Below, piece after piece: positions 18,843 to 27,964 of a stretch of 33,058 nucleotides of DNA. How positions within the stretch are numbered: the stretch's first letter is position 1; the number at the start of each line of letters is the position of its first letter. Both the position numbers and the translations under genes were made by a program. The stretch covers positions 1 to 33,058 of the forward strand of contig JANNFX010000025.1 in assembly GCA_031380225.1 (NCBI GenBank), given 5' to 3'. The notes beneath the pieces are model-generated. The model did not search any database. It saw only the letters and a list, made by a program, of their open reading frames with translations, and was not told the origin of the DNA. Source of the stretch: JANNFX01 sp031380225 (lineage in GTDB: Bacteria; Pseudomonadota; Alphaproteobacteria; Rhizobiales; Hyphomicrobiaceae).

Positions 18843-19005
18843 TTCAAAGTCCCAAAAATCTGCAGTCTGCTGTGCCATGGGCTCGCGTTAAGTCAAGGGG
18901 ATGGCAAGTGCCAACAGCCGCGCTACAATCTGTTTCACCCGTCTGGTGCTAACGCTCCAAAACGGCAGAAGCATGGGCCAAACCGGACGACGATGAGTAA
19001 CTGCG

Positions 19006-19686
19006 ATGTGCTCAAGATATAGTCTGACATCGCCGCACGAGGCGGTTCGATCGTACTTCAAGTATGAAGGCGACCACGATTTTCCGCCACGGCCAACAAT
19101 TGCGCCGACCGAGCCTATCGCCATTGTCCGGCGTTCACAAAAGGGACCTCGCGAGCTAACGCTTGTCCGCTGGGGATTATTGCCGCCATGGGTCAAGGAC
19201 CCGCGCGAATTCGCGACTTTGATCAATGCTCGCTCCGAGACTGTCACTGAAACGCCGTCGTTTCGAGGCGCCATCCGTCACAAGCGCTGCTTAGTGCCAG
19301 CCGACGGGTTTTACGAGTGGATGGGCGAAAAGGGCGCCAAACGGCCGTTTCGCTTCAGCCTCAATGGCGGAGGCCCTTTCGCCATGGCTGGCCTCTACGA
19401 GCACTGGCTCGGCGCGGACGGCAGCGAGTTGGAGACCATGGCGATCCTGACAACGGACGCCAACGACTTCATGGCTCCGATTCATTACCGGATGCCGGTC
19501 ATTCTAGCGCCGGATGCCTTCGATTTTTGGCTCGACTGCCGCCCCGGCACTGCCGAAGACGTGCTGCACTTGTTGCGCGCGCCGCCAAATGACCTCCTTG
19601 AAGCTGTCGAAATCCAAGGAAAACTGCCTTCAAACAGAGCGAAACCGGCCACCAGCGCAGATGGCGACACCGGAAAACTTATTTAA
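19006..19686 (+). CDS. SOS response-associated peptidase (SRAP / HMCES / YedK family)
   Basis: SRAP proteins cross-link covalently to abasic sites in single-stranded DNA through Cys2 and shield them. The 226-residue protein starts MCSRYSLTSP, so the catalytic Cys2 is exposed after Met removal. The other active-site motifs are present: LINARSETV (Asn), DGFYEWM (Glu) and IHYRMPVIL (His). Two small departures stand out: Ser3 where most members have Gly (MCGRY), and Tyr in IHYRMPV where Asp is usual. The ribosome-binding site is weak. The gene is transcribed away from the TIGR02301 gene. Confidence 0.92.
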   Translation: MCSRYSLTSPHEAVRSYFKYEGDHDFPPRPTIAPTEPIAIVRRSQKGPRELTLVRWGLLPPWVKDPREFATLINARSETVTETPSFRGAIRHKRCLVPADGFYEWMGEKGAKRPFRFSLNGGGPFAMAGLYEHWLGADGSELETMAILTTDANDFMAPIHYRMPVILAPDAFDFWLDCRPGTAEDVLHLLRAPPNDLLEAVEIQGKLPSNRAKPATSADGDTGKLI

Positions 19687-19993
19687 CACTTTGATTGTAA
19701 ACGTTTCATTCAGGGAAATTATAAGGTGAGTCGGGCCATGCAAGGCGCGGAACATCGACTTTTCCCGTGCTTATTCAGTGCGTTGCAGAAAACACTGCAG
19801 TGTGCAGGCCGTCTGTTCACCAAACTTTGCTGCTGGCCCTGTCAGCCCCTCGCCGTAGACCGGCATTGGGTCTAGATTGCCACAGTCAAGAGATTGCTTA
19901 AATCGCCTGCCACTTATCCAGAGGCTGGTGAGAGGGCTCTGAGAGCGGACGCTGCGATCGAGATGACCCCGCCGCTTGCGGCACGAACACGGC

Positions 19994-20010
19994 AAGCCGC
20001 ACTGCGGCTT
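19994..20010 (+). other. Hairpin in the leader of the Clp-N-like coiled-coil gene
   Basis: The 340-base gap 19687-20026 holds no gene I can support. Just before the ribosome-binding site of the next gene is a perfect 7-bp stem with a 3-base loop (AAGCCGC ACT GCGGCTT). It ends four bases before AAGGAG (20015-20020). It may influence ribosome access, but no U-tract follows, so it is not a terminator on this evidence. Confidence 0.4.
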
Positions 20011-20026
20011 TGGCAAGGAGACGGCC

Positions 20027-21877
20027 ATGATGAACTACCGGGGCGAGGATCTGGACCTCCGAACGCCCCAGACCTGGAGTGCAACGCCGGTTGATCCTGG
20101 CGCTGACACACTGCGCGGGCGCCCGATGCTGCAACAGGGGATTGGCCGCAACGGGCCAATCTGGGTCGATGAGATCGTGCTCGCGGCTTGCAATCATGCG
20201 TTCGATGTTGCGCTCGCACACCGCTCGGCCGAAGTCCGGCTTGAGCACCTTCTGCACGCACTGACCCGCATTGATCCCGCCGCAGAAATTCTCGAAGCCA
20301 ATGGCGTTCGCGTAGGACCACTGCGTCGCGACACAGCCACTGTGATCGCCAGCGAAATTCCAATCGGCCTGACGAATGGCAAATCCATGCCGCGCCGTTC
20401 GGAAGAACTCGAAGACGTGTTGCGCACGGCATCGGGTAACGCGTCACGCCAAAATGCACCGGCCAATGTCGAAGACGTGCTGATTGTTCTCGCCAACGCC
20501 ATGCCAGAAATCCAAGCGCTGCAATCTGTCAATCGCCCGGCGGCACGCCCCGCCAACGGCTACGCCGAGGGAACCCCAACCATGGCCCGCACACCGTATA
20601 CTTTTGATCCAACTGAACCACGCTATCGCAGCTACGCAGCTCCGCAACAGGAGCCGGCTCCGCGCTCGATGCGCTCAGATTATTCGGCAACACCTGTCGA
20701 TAGTGTGCAGAATTCACGCCTGGATGCGTTAGAGCAAATGGTGCGCGCGCTTGGCAGCGACTTGCATACCGAACGCAAGGTGTTCACATCAGTCTTGAAC
20801 GATCTGCAGCGCGAAGTTGGTGAGCATCGTAACGATACCTCGCGGTTGCTCTCGACCGGCATGCCGGAACGCCTGTCGGCATCTTTGAGCGAGCGTTTAC
20901 AAAGCCTCGAGAACGCAGTCATCAACATTCGCCCCGCCCAAGGCGCGGATCTTGGTCCTATTTTCGACCGTCTCGCGACCCTGGAGCGCTCGCTGCAAAC
21001 CGGGCTGCAGGCGTTGTCGGCACGCGCCGCCGCTGGTGGCGTCGATCTTTCTCCGGTGATCAGCCGCCTCGAAATGATTGAGGAAGCGGTATTGTCCGGC
21101 GACAACCACGCTCCGGCAAACCTCGAAGCCCGCTTCGCCGCTTTGACCGACCAACTTGCAGCCGAACGCAAGCGCTCGGCTGACGCTCAAGCCAGCTTGA
21201 TCGCTGAAATGAAAGCGATCGCCACAGGCATGGCGACCGATGTCAGTTCGCGCTTCGAACGCCAAAAGAGTGAAATCGCTGTTGCCATTCTCACACCCAT
21301 GACAGACCGCGTGAATACTTTGACCGCCGCTGTTGAGGGCCGCGATGCCGATGTGGCGCGCGATTTCGCAACTGTTGCCGACCGCATGGAGGCGCTTGAG
21401 AAAGCCTCATCCAGCGCAACTCAGGCCACAGCCGCCTTGCTGCAGCAGAATGCAAAAACGGCAACTGAAGTGCAGGCAAGCCACGCCCAAGAACTGGTCG
21501 AGGTTCACGACGCCCTGATGAAACTCAATTCCAACCAGCACACGTTGGCGGGTTCGATTGAACAGTGGCGCCGCGACGGTCAAAGCAGTCTGGTTCAGAT
21601 TATCGAACGGATTGATGGTGTCGGCGGCAACGTCAACGGATTTTCGACACGGCTCGCCGGGCTCGAAAAGGCCGCCGTCCAACCCAACGAAGCCCTGGCC
21701 GCACTGTCGACGACCGTCGACAACATGCATCGCGTCACCGTGCAGCGCTACTTCCGCCGCAACCGGTTCTTCTACTGGCTGTTCGGCACCGATGACTGGG
21801 TCGCTGCCAGCTGGCCGTCACAAGCCAACCGCGTTGCCGAAGAACTGCGCGCCGTCAAAGGCACCCGGACTGCATAA
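20027..21877 (+). CDS. Clp-N-like domain plus long coiled-coil protein, conserved in rhizobia
   Basis: This protein of about 616 residues resembles a conserved hypothetical of Bradyrhizobium relatives. Residues 1-150 resemble the helical repeat domain at the N-terminus of Clp ATPases (AACNHAFDVALAHRSAEVRLEH, given in parts AACNHAFDVALAHRS and AEVRLEHLLHAL, then ANVEDVLIVLANAMPE), but no ATPase domain follows. A Pro/Arg-rich linker leads to about 400 residues of predicted coiled coil (from about 20700 on). The C-terminus is distinct and conserved (VQRYFRRNRFFYWLFGTDDW). AAGGAG lies six bases before ATG 20027; ATG 20030 is equally possible. The role is unknown: the layout suggests a scaffold using a Clp-like peptide-binding domain. 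Confidence 0.8.
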   Translation: MMNYRGEDLDLRTPQTWSATPVDPGADTLRGRPMLQQGIGRNGPIWVDEIVLAACNHAFDVALAHRSAEVRLEHLLHALTRIDPAAEILEANGVRVGPLRRDTATVIASEIPIGLTNGKSMPRRSEELEDVLRTASGNASRQNAPANVEDVLIVLANAMPEIQALQSVNRPAARPANGYAEGTPTMARTPYTFDPTEPRYRSYAAPQQEPAPRSMRSDYSATPVDSVQNSRLDALEQMVRALGSDLHTERKVFTSVLNDLQREVGEHRNDTSRLLSTGMPERLSASLSERLQSLENAVINIRPAQGADLGPIFDRLATLERSLQTGLQALSARAAAGGVDLSPVISRLEMIEEAVLSGDNHAPANLEARFAALTDQLAAERKRSADAQASLIAEMKAIATGMATDVSSRFERQKSEIAVAILTPMTDRVNTLTAAVEGRDADVARDFATVADRMEALEKASSSATQATAALLQQNAKTATEVQASHAQELVEVHDALMKLNSNQHTLAGSIEQWRRDGQSSLVQIIERIDGVGGNVNGFSTRLAGLEKAAVQPNEALAALSTTVDNMHRVTVQRYFRRNRFFYWLFGTDDWVAASWPSQANRVAEELRAVKGTRTA

Positions 21878-21902
21878 TCCGGTCTTCGATTTGCAAGCTT
21901 GG

Positions 21903-21930
21903 ACGGCGGCCCTCAACAGCCGCCGTTTTT
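21903..21930 (+). terminator. Rho-independent terminator after the coiled-coil gene
   Basis: A perfect 8-bp GC-rich stem (ACGGCGGC 21903-21910 / GCCGCCGT 21919-21926) with an 8-base loop is followed by TTTTT. It lies 26 bases after the stop codon, on the strand of the gene. Confidence 0.85.
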
Positions 21931-22002
21931 GATTGGCGCGCAACGCTATGAAATTTCATCAAGAAACCCGGTCATTGCTCGCCCCCGGCGCGTAACTGAA
22001 AG

Positions 22003-22128
22003 CTCGTCAACCCGGCGCAACCACTTGGGAGTCTCCCTGAGGGAAAGGCCGGGATCCGCGCAAGCTCCTAGTCCGCACCAAGTTTGCTGCTTGCGCAGGC
22101 CCCCGCCTTCGCGGGGGTGACGACAGTG
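22003..22128. repeat. Palindromic repeats between the coiled-coil gene and marC
   Basis: The 277-base gap holds CCCGGCGCAACCACTTGGGA (22011-22030) followed by GGGAAAGGCCGGGATCC, the same family as at 13050-13095. It also holds a CCCCCGCCTTCGCGGGGGTG hairpin near 22100-22119. No gene is apparent. Confidence 0.65.
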
Positions 22129-22207
22129 GAGGTGTTCGCGATTGTTGCTGCCCGAATTCCTACGCGCAACCAACGGCCGGAACTCGAAATTTGTTGAAAG
22201 TAATGCC

Positions 22208-22846
22208 TCAACCGGCTTTGCCAAACAGCCCACTTCCACCGAGGCCGTTGAATAGCGATTGCACGGCAATTGCAGCCAGTAGAATTCCAAACACCCGGAT
22301 CAGCACACGTTCCGCGGTGACGCCGAGCATTGTCGCCAGCCGGTTGGAAACAATGAGCAACAGCGCCGTGCCGGTCATCACAACCGTCAAAGCTGCCATC
22401 ACGGCGCTAAGCGCCACTGGATCATTGTGCGCGTTGGCTGCCAGCAGAATGCCAGCACTCATCGAGCCTGGCCCCGCCAACAGTGGAGTCGCCAGCGGGA
22501 ACACAGCGATATCATCGCGCCCTTGCGCTTCGGCACCTTCTGAAGCGGTTAGTTTGAACGCACTCGACGGCCTGGCAAAAATCATATCAAGCGAGATCAT
22601 CAAAAGAATAATGCCACCCGCTGTTTGCAAGGCAGGGATCGAGACGCCGAGCTGACGCAACAGCGGACCGCCAAGCAAAATTGCGCCACTCAATAATATG
22701 AACGCAATCAGTGAGGCCCGGATCGCGATGCGGCGGCGGTCGCCGTCGTTCAGGTTAGGAGCAAGCGAGGCAAACATCACTGCCGCCTCCACCGGCCCGA
22801 TGGTTGCGAGTAATGTCGTCAATGCTGTCAGTGCCGTTGAGAACAT
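22208..22846 (-). CDS. MarC-family (UPF0056) membrane protein
   Basis: A 212-residue protein with six hydrophobic segments. It opens with the family N-terminus (LTTLLATIGPVEAAVMFASL) and has the AIRASLIAFILLSGAILLGG helix. The signature PLATPLLAGPGSMSAGILLA follows later. MarC proteins were once linked to multiple antibiotic resistance but their substrate is not established. The loop between helices 3 and 4 is acidic (SEGAEAQGRDD). It is transcribed away from usg. It looks complete. Confidence 0.9.
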   Translation of the reverse strand: MFSTALTALTTLLATIGPVEAAVMFASLAPNLNDGDRRRIAIRASLIAFILLSGAILLGGPLLRQLGVSIPALQTAGGIILLMISLDMIFARPSSAFKLTASEGAEAQGRDDIAVFPLATPLLAGPGSMSAGILLAANAHNDPVALSAVMAALTVVMTGTALLLIVSNRLATMLGVTAERVLIRVFGILLAAIAVQSLFNGLGGSGLFGKAG

Positions 22847-23008
22847 GAGTACGATCGATCACGACTGGGGCCGTTAGCAGCCATACACCAGTACTGCTAA
22901 TACCGAATTTTAACCGAAGAAATTTCTGGTCTCTACATAAAGCTGAGGTAACATTTGAGTGTCACGCAGCGGGGTGATTCGACAAGGGTAGTCCCGAAGG
23001 ATGGAGAC

Positions 23009-23278
23009 ATGGCCGACCGCGATTTTATGCGCATGCTCGAAGGCTATAGCCTAACGACGGCGGAGATCTTGTACCACATGCCGGATTACCCGGCGCTGAT
23101 CCAGAGCTACGTCTGGCAGGACTACGACGTCCATCCACGCTTTCCGAAATTGAAAAGCTTCCTCGATTTCTGGACTGCAACGCTCGACGGCAAGCTCTAT
23201 AAGGTGCGAGTCGCGCACTCGGGATTGATCAAGCCCGCGGAACTCAAAATAATCGGAACAGAGCTCAGATTGCATTGA
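23009..23278 (+). CDS. usg: Usg family protein
   Basis: Usg is a small alphaproteobacterial protein, named from its position next to tryptophan genes in Caulobacter; its function is unknown. The 89-residue product matches what I recall of the family over its whole length: MADRDFMRMLEGYSLTTAEI, then YHMPDYPALIQSYVWQDYDV, then FPKLKSFLDFW, and the end VRVAHSGLIKPAELK. ATG 23009 has GAAGG about ten bases upstream. The frame is open to 22955 but the conserved protein begins at 23009. It converges with guaA, with ten bases between stops. Confidence 0.9.
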   Translation: MADRDFMRMLEGYSLTTAEILYHMPDYPALIQSYVWQDYDVHPRFPKLKSFLDFWTATLDGKLYKVRVAHSGLIKPAELKIIGTELRLH

Positions 23279-23288
23279 GTTCTCAACA

Positions 23289-24839
23289 CTACTCCCACTC
23301 AATCGTGCCTGGCGGCTTCGATGTCACATCGTAAACCACGCGGTTGACGCCGCGGACTTCGTTGATGATGCGTGTTGCGGCGCGGCCCAAGAAATTCATG
23401 TCAAACGGATAGAAGTCAGCGGTCATGCCGTCGACCGAGGTCACCGCGCGCAATGCCAAAACGTGATCGTAGGTGCGGCCGTCGCCCATAACGCCAACAG
23501 TTCTAACCGGCAGTAGCACTGCGAACGCCTGCCAGATGACATCATATAATCCAGCCTTGCGGATTTCATCGAGGTAGATTGCATCGGCTTTGCGCAGAAT
23601 TTCGAGCTTCTCGACCGTGATCTCGCCTGGAATTCGGATCGCAAGACCTGGCCCGGGGAACGGATGGCGGCCAACAAATGCTGCCGGCAATCCGAGCTCG
23701 CGGCCCAGCGCCCGCACTTCGTCTTTGAACAATTCGCGCAACGGCTCCACGAGCTTCATATTCATGCGCGCCGGCAGTCCTCCGACATTGTGATGCGATT
23801 TGATGGTCACCGACGGGCCGCCCGTGAACGACACGCTCTCAATCACATCGGGATAGAGCGTGCCTTGCGCCAGGAACTCTGCGCCACCGATCTTTTTGGC
23901 CTCGGCCTCAAACACGTCAATGAAACTCTTGCCAATGATTTTTCGTTTGGTTTCAGGATCCGAGACACCCGCAAGCGCGCCGAGGAATTTTTCAGATGCA
24001 TCAACGTGCACGAGTGGGATATTGTAGTGATCGCGAAACAGACCGACCACTTGCTCAGCTTCTGCGTGACGCATCAAACCGTGGTCAACGAATACGCATG
24101 TCAATTGCGCGCCGATAGCTTCGTGGATCAGCACGGCTGCGACCGAGCTATCGACTCCACCCGAAAGTCCGCAAATGACGCGGCCCTTGCCGACTTGCTT
24201 TTGGATTTTGGCGATCATCTCGCGCCGGTAAGCGTCCATCGTCCAATCGGACTTGAGACCGGCGATCTTGTGGACGAAATTGGTAATGAGTTTAGCGCCG
24301 TCCGGCGTGTGCACGACTTCGGGATGGAACATGGTCGTAAAGATGCGGCGCGCTTCGTCACTGGCGACCGCAAACGGCGCGTTTTCGCTCGTCGCTTTGA
24401 CGGTGAAGCCGGCCGGCAATATGGTGACGCGATCGCCATGGCTCATCCATACTGGATAGCGCTTTCCGACCTCCCAGACGCCGTCGAACAGCGCGCTGGT
24501 GGCTTTGATTTCGACATCGGCACGGCCAAATTCCGCGGCGTGTCCGGCTTCAACGACGCCACCAAGTTGTACGGCAGTCGTCTGTTGACCGTAGCATATC
24601 GACAGGATCGGCAGACCACTCGTGAATATGTTGTCCGGCGCGCGCGGAGAACCATCATCAGTTACAGAAGCCGGGCCGCCTGACAGGATCACGGCCTCTG
24701 GCTTCATTTTTTGAAACGCCGCATCGGCCAACTGAAATGGATGGATTTCGCAATAGACACCCGCCTCGCGGACGCGCCGGGCGATGAGCTGCGTAACTTG
24801 GCTGCCGAAGTCGATAATCAGGACGGATTGGGTCATCAC
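23289..24839 (-). CDS. guaA: GMP synthase (glutamine-hydrolysing)
   Basis: GuaA converts XMP to GMP using glutamine and ATP. The 516-residue protein has the glutamine amidotransferase domain, with nucleophile Cys82 in ILSICYGQQ and the His-Glu pair in FHPEVVHT. The ATP-pyrophosphatase domain has the PP-loop GLSGGVDSSVAA near residue 227, and FVDHGLMRHAEAEQV follows it. The dimerisation domain ends in the family C-terminus SKPPGTIEWE. The start is MMTQSVLIIDFGSQ; either Met is possible. The sequence upstream contains the bare heptamer array at 24914-25029, so the promoter lies near or beyond repetitive DNA. Confidence 0.97.
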   Translation of the reverse strand: MMTQSVLIIDFGSQVTQLIARRVREAGVYCEIHPFQLADAAFQKMKPEAVILSGGPASVTDDGSPRAPDNIFTSGLPILSICYGQQTTAVQLGGVVEAGHAAEFGRADVEIKATSALFDGVWEVGKRYPVWMSHGDRVTILPAGFTVKATSENAPFAVASDEARRIFTTMFHPEVVHTPDGAKLITNFVHKIAGLKSDWTMDAYRREMIAKIQKQVGKGRVICGLSGGVDSSVAAVLIHEAIGAQLTCVFVDHGLMRHAEAEQVVGLFRDHYNIPLVHVDASEKFLGALAGVSDPETKRKIIGKSFIDVFEAEAKKIGGAEFLAQGTLYPDVIESVSFTGGPSVTIKSHHNVGGLPARMNMKLVEPLRELFKDEVRALGRELGLPAAFVGRHPFPGPGLAIRIPGEITVEKLEILRKADAIYLDEIRKAGLYDVIWQAFAVLLPVRTVGVMGDGRTYDHVLALRAVTSVDGMTADFYPFDMNFLGRAATRIINEVRGVNRVVYDVTSKPPGTIEWE

Positions 24840-24913
24840 CTTCGATTAGTGGAGGCCGCGGGCCAGCGCAACGGTTGCAGAGGCAGAGCGGCAGTTGGTC
24901 CACAAAAGAAGAC

Positions 24914-25029
<116 letters not shown>

Positions 25030-25043
25030 AGATTGGCAATCCT

Positions 25044-25496
25044 TCATGGATTGTTGAGCCAAATATTCAAATTCAAGGCGCCGGCATAGCTGACCCAAAT
25101 AAGATATGGCACCATCAATAGGGCCGCCGTGCTGTCAATCGGACGGGCCAGCCAAATGAATGCGGCAATCGAAATCCACATCCCAATGAGATCAGCAAGC
25201 GCCAGGCCGATTTGATGCTCACCAAACATCAGCCACGACCACGCTGCATTGAGCACAAGTCCAATGCCCCAAACAACTAAAGCGGAATTGATGCCGCTGA
25301 CGTTCCATACCCGCCAGCCAGCGATGGCGATCATCACGTAAAGAATTGTCCACGCAATCGGAAACACCCAGTTCGGCGGTGTCCAAACAGGCTTGGTCAG
25401 CGCGTCATACCAGGGGCCGGTCGGAAACAAGGCGCCGGTCACAGCGGCAAAGCAGACCAAACCGATAAAGATGAGCAGAGAAAGATATTGGCTCAT
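25044..25496 (-). CDS. tspO: TspO/MBR family membrane protein
   Basis: TspO proteins are five-helix membrane proteins that bind porphyrins and related ligands. The 150-residue product has the usual length and motifs: TGPWYDALTKPVWTPPNWVF near the first loop, PIAWTILYVMIAIAGWRVW, LNAAWSWLMFGEHQIGLAL, and the C-terminal PYLIWVSYAGALNLNIWLNN. Helices span nearly the whole chain. The ATG at 25496 gives the family N-terminus. The 3' end lies close to the heptamer array, 15 bases from its last unit. Confidence 0.93.
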   Translation of the reverse strand: MSQYLSLLIFIGLVCFAAVTGALFPTGPWYDALTKPVWTPPNWVFPIAWTILYVMIAIAGWRVWNVSGINSALVVWGIGLVLNAAWSWLMFGEHQIGLALADLIGMWISIAAFIWLARPIDSTAALLMVPYLIWVSYAGALNLNIWLNNP

Positions 25497-25591
25497 GCGG
25501 ACTCCATTGGGGTCTCAATCGCGTTGAGGTTACACGACGAGACTACCAAAGGGGAGTGTTCTTAATCGACGCTCCGGCTGATCAATCAAGC

Positions 25592-26455
25592 TCAATCAAA
25601 CTCATAGCCAATGAAGGTCCGCAAAATCGCGTTTTCACTGTGATCTGTCAGACCGAATGCGCCCCCAATGCCAACTTCTATGCCGTTCGAGAACTCGCCT
25701 TTGAGGTTGATGCCGGCGTATTGCTCGGTCTCACTTGCACTGACTGTCAGACCTTCTTGGCTATCTCCAAGTCCTCCGAACAGTTCGGCGCCGAGCTTGA
25801 CTTCCTTGATGCTCCAGCCACCGGCAGCCGTGCTGGCTTCCGTTTCAAACAGCACGTAATTCAAACCAGCGGCGTAACCAAATTCCCACTTCCCGGAATC
25901 AAGATTGACTTCGTTGATCCAATTGAAGGCGACGTCGAGCCGGTCTGTCACGTCTTGACCAAGCAACAACTTTGTTTCGAGTTCGTGTTCGGTCGCTTCT
26001 TCCTTGTCGCCCTCACCTGCTTCGACACGGCCCTTAACAGAGCGCTTGTATCGATGGTCGGGTTCGAGCTGCTCGTATTCGACATAGAGAACGGGGTTGA
26101 GGAAAACACTGCCTTTGAAGAGCTGCACGCGGTTTTCAAAACGCCAGCCGCCAAATTCGTAGTCTTCGCCGCTGGATTTCACGCCCTCAAAATATAAAGC
26201 TGCTGTCCAGCGATCGGTGACGCCGTACTCGAGTTCGACGAGCTGTGCGAAATAGTCCGATCCAGCCGGGCCGGCATCAGAAAAATCAGAATAGAGTTTG
26301 ACCTCTTTCTCGCCCTGGTCAGCAAGGTGGTGATTGTAGACGACGAAGTTCGCTCCGCTTCCAGCCGAAGCCGGACTGAAAGGAGCAAGGAGACAGCAAA
26401 AACTTAGTGCGGCTCCAACACGATTGGAAGACCGCAACAGACTATCGATTGGCAT
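25592..26455 (-). CDS. Exported outer-membrane-type beta-barrel protein
   Basis: I do not recognise a named family. From ATG 26455, with a strong GGAGG five bases upstream, it encodes 287 residues starting with a signal peptide (to PFSPASA). The rest is made of alternating-pattern strands typical of a barrel (KLYSDFSDAG, DRWTAALYFEGVK, VFLNPVLYVEYEQL, KWEFGYAAGLNYVLFE). It ends IGYEFD, close to the aromatic C-terminus used for outer membrane assembly. The frame is open to 26533, but the strong ribosome-binding site decides for 26455. It may resemble alphaproteobacterial proteins of unknown transport role. Confidence 0.75.
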   Translation of the reverse strand: MPIDSLLRSSNRVGAALSFCCLLAPFSPASAGSGANFVVYNHHLADQGEKEVKLYSDFSDAGPAGSDYFAQLVELEYGVTDRWTAALYFEGVKSSGEDYEFGGWRFENRVQLFKGSVFLNPVLYVEYEQLEPDHRYKRSVKGRVEAGEGDKEEATEHELETKLLLGQDVTDRLDVAFNWINEVNLDSGKWEFGYAAGLNYVLFETEASTAAGGWSIKEVKLGAELFGGLGDSQEGLTVSASETEQYAGINLKGEFSNGIEVGIGGAFGLTDHSENAILRTFIGYEFD

Positions 26456-26749
26456 TTTTCCTCCATCATCGAGAGTTAAAGTCTCGAGATCGACTGCTGA
26501 ACTGAGGACCGGTTGTAATTCATAGGTCCGCATTTTTTTTAGAAGCGCGATTGCATGTAAAGCAACGGCTATGTTCTAGAATTGATCCAATTCAAAATTA
26601 GCTGCCCGGTTTTATTGGGCTGGAGCGCAGTCACGCGGCAGCAGTCGCGCTGATTCCAACGTTGATGTGGCGGAGGCGCAACGCTCAGCGCAGCTGTTAC
26701 TAGATTAAATTTCAAAGGCGTTAAACCGCGAAGTTCCGGCGGCGGACGA

Positions 26750-26787
26750 CAAACAAAAGCGGGGCTCAGCTTTCGCTGGCCCCGCTT
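26750..26787 (-). terminator. Rho-independent terminator of the ATP synthase Fo operon
   Basis: Read on the minus strand, a perfect 9-bp stem (AAGCGGGGC at 26779-26787 / GCCCCGCTT at 26757-26765) with a 13-base loop is followed by TTTTGTTT. It lies 25 bases after the atpF stop. The rest of the 26456-26811 gap has no gene. It contains a short palindrome GAATTG-ATC-CAATTC (26579-26593) upstream of the outer-membrane gene. Confidence 0.88.
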
Positions 26788-26811
26788 GAAACAGGTCGAA
26801 TTTGAAACCGC

Positions 26812-27303
26812 TCAGTTCAAGCGGCCCTTGAGATTGCGGATGCTCTCGTCGATGAGGCTAGTCGCCGTATCACCGGTCGCTTTGGCGCGCAGAACCTTCT
26901 CGGCTGCAGAAACAGCTGCGGACACAGCAGCCGAGCGGACTTCGCCTAAGGCCTGTGCTTCGGCGCGTCCGATCTTCTCTTCAGCAGCTTTGGTACGGCG
27001 CTCGACGCTGTCAGCCAGTGCCTTGCGAGATTCGACCGCGAAGGCCTCTGCTTCGCGCTTAGCCTGTTCGACAATGCTCTTGGCTTCTTCCTCGGCTTCG
27101 CGGCTCTTGCGCTTGTAGTCTTCAAGCAGCGCCTGCGCTTCCTCGCGCAATTTGCGGGCTTCGTCGAGTTCCTTGCGGATGCCATCGGCACGGTCGTCGA
27201 GAGACTTTCCGATTGCGCTCCAGACCTTGTTGTAGGTCAACAAGGCCATGAACAAAACAAACGACACCAAAACCCAAAAAACCGGATCCTGCGGATTGAA
27301 CAT
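26812..27303 (-). CDS. atpF: ATP synthase Fo subunit b
   Basis: Subunit b is part of the peripheral stalk that holds F1 against Fo. The 163-residue protein has one N-terminal membrane helix (DPVFWVLVSFVLFMALLTY) and then a long charged helical stalk rich in Arg, Glu and Ala (LREEAQALLEDYKRKSREAE). It ends RNLKGRLN. It is the last gene of the operon and begins five bases after the b' gene's stop. The strong terminator downstream supports the operon end. Confidence 0.93.
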   Translation of the reverse strand: MFNPQDPVFWVLVSFVLFMALLTYNKVWSAIGKSLDDRADGIRKELDEARKLREEAQALLEDYKRKSREAEEEAKSIVEQAKREAEAFAVESRKALADSVERRTKAAEEKIGRAEAQALGEVRSAAVSAAVSAAEKVLRAKATGDTATSLIDESIRNLKGRLN

Positions 27304-27308
27304 GTTGC

Positions 27309-27869
27309 TTACTCCGCTGCGCCAGGCATCATGGCCCGTTTGATATCGTCGGCTGAAACGCTCTTACCGAGCAACTTTTCGATATTGCCGCCAGCTGTTT
27401 CAGTGGCGATCTCGCCAACGCTGGCGAGCGCCTTGTTCTTGGTCGCAAGAATGCGGGCTTCTGCCTCGCCAATTTTAGCGGCGAGCGCACTTTCGACCTT
27501 GGCCTTTTCGGCGCCGGTCTGGGCTGCAAGTTTTTCGCGCGCTTGGCGTCCGAGTGACGACGCATTCGTGCGGGCGTCCGACAATGATTTTTCGTAAGCG
27601 GCGAGAGCGGCGTCAGTCTCACCCTTGAGCTTGGCAGCCGCATCAAGATCGCGCTGAATACGGTCTTTGCGCTCTTGGAGAACGCTGCCAATGCGGGGCA
27701 ACACCAAGCGCGACAGCAGGAAATATAAAGCCGCGAACGTGATCGCGAGCCATATCCATTGTGGTGCGAACACCGAAGGATCGAGTGGCGGGAACAATTT
27801 TTTCGCATGTTCCGCGTGGCCAGCAGCCTGTTGGCCAGCTTCAGCCGCAGCGGTGGCACCATCCGTCAT
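27309..27869 (-). CDS. atpF2: ATP synthase Fo subunit b'
   Basis: The b' subunit forms a heterodimeric stalk with b, as in photosynthetic bacteria and most Hyphomicrobiales (the gene is also called atpG or atpX there). The 186-residue protein has an Ala/Gln-rich N-terminal stretch. The membrane helix (WIWLAITFAALYFLLSRLVL) leads into the typical P-R-I-G-S-V-L-Q-E-R-K-D-R-I, and a long coiled stalk follows. The N-terminal extension before the helix distinguishes it from b. It is the fourth gene of the atpI-B-E-b'-b operon. Confidence 0.92.
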   Translation of the reverse strand: MTDGATAAAEAGQQAAGHAEHAKKLFPPLDPSVFAPQWIWLAITFAALYFLLSRLVLPRIGSVLQERKDRIQRDLDAAAKLKGETDAALAAYEKSLSDARTNASSLGRQAREKLAAQTGAEKAKVESALAAKIGEAEARILATKNKALASVGEIATETAGGNIEKLLGKSVSADDIKRAMMPGAAE

Positions 27870-27964
27870 GACGATATCCGAGCGTTAAGCGTTATAGAAA
27901 AGCGGCGAGCACGTCAGAGCTGAGATGCTCCGCGCCGCCCGCCGTTTGAGTCGTCACCCAAGTC

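Noticed and set aside
23664..24683. Long open frame (339 codons) on the strand opposite guaA
   Set aside because: Shadow of guaA: every conserved GMP synthase motif is on the other strand, and GC-rich genes often leave open antisense frames.
25556..26197. 213-codon plus-strand frame opposite the outer-membrane gene
   Set aside because: The minus-strand gene has a signal peptide, beta-strand pattern and a strong GGAGG; the antisense frame has none of these.
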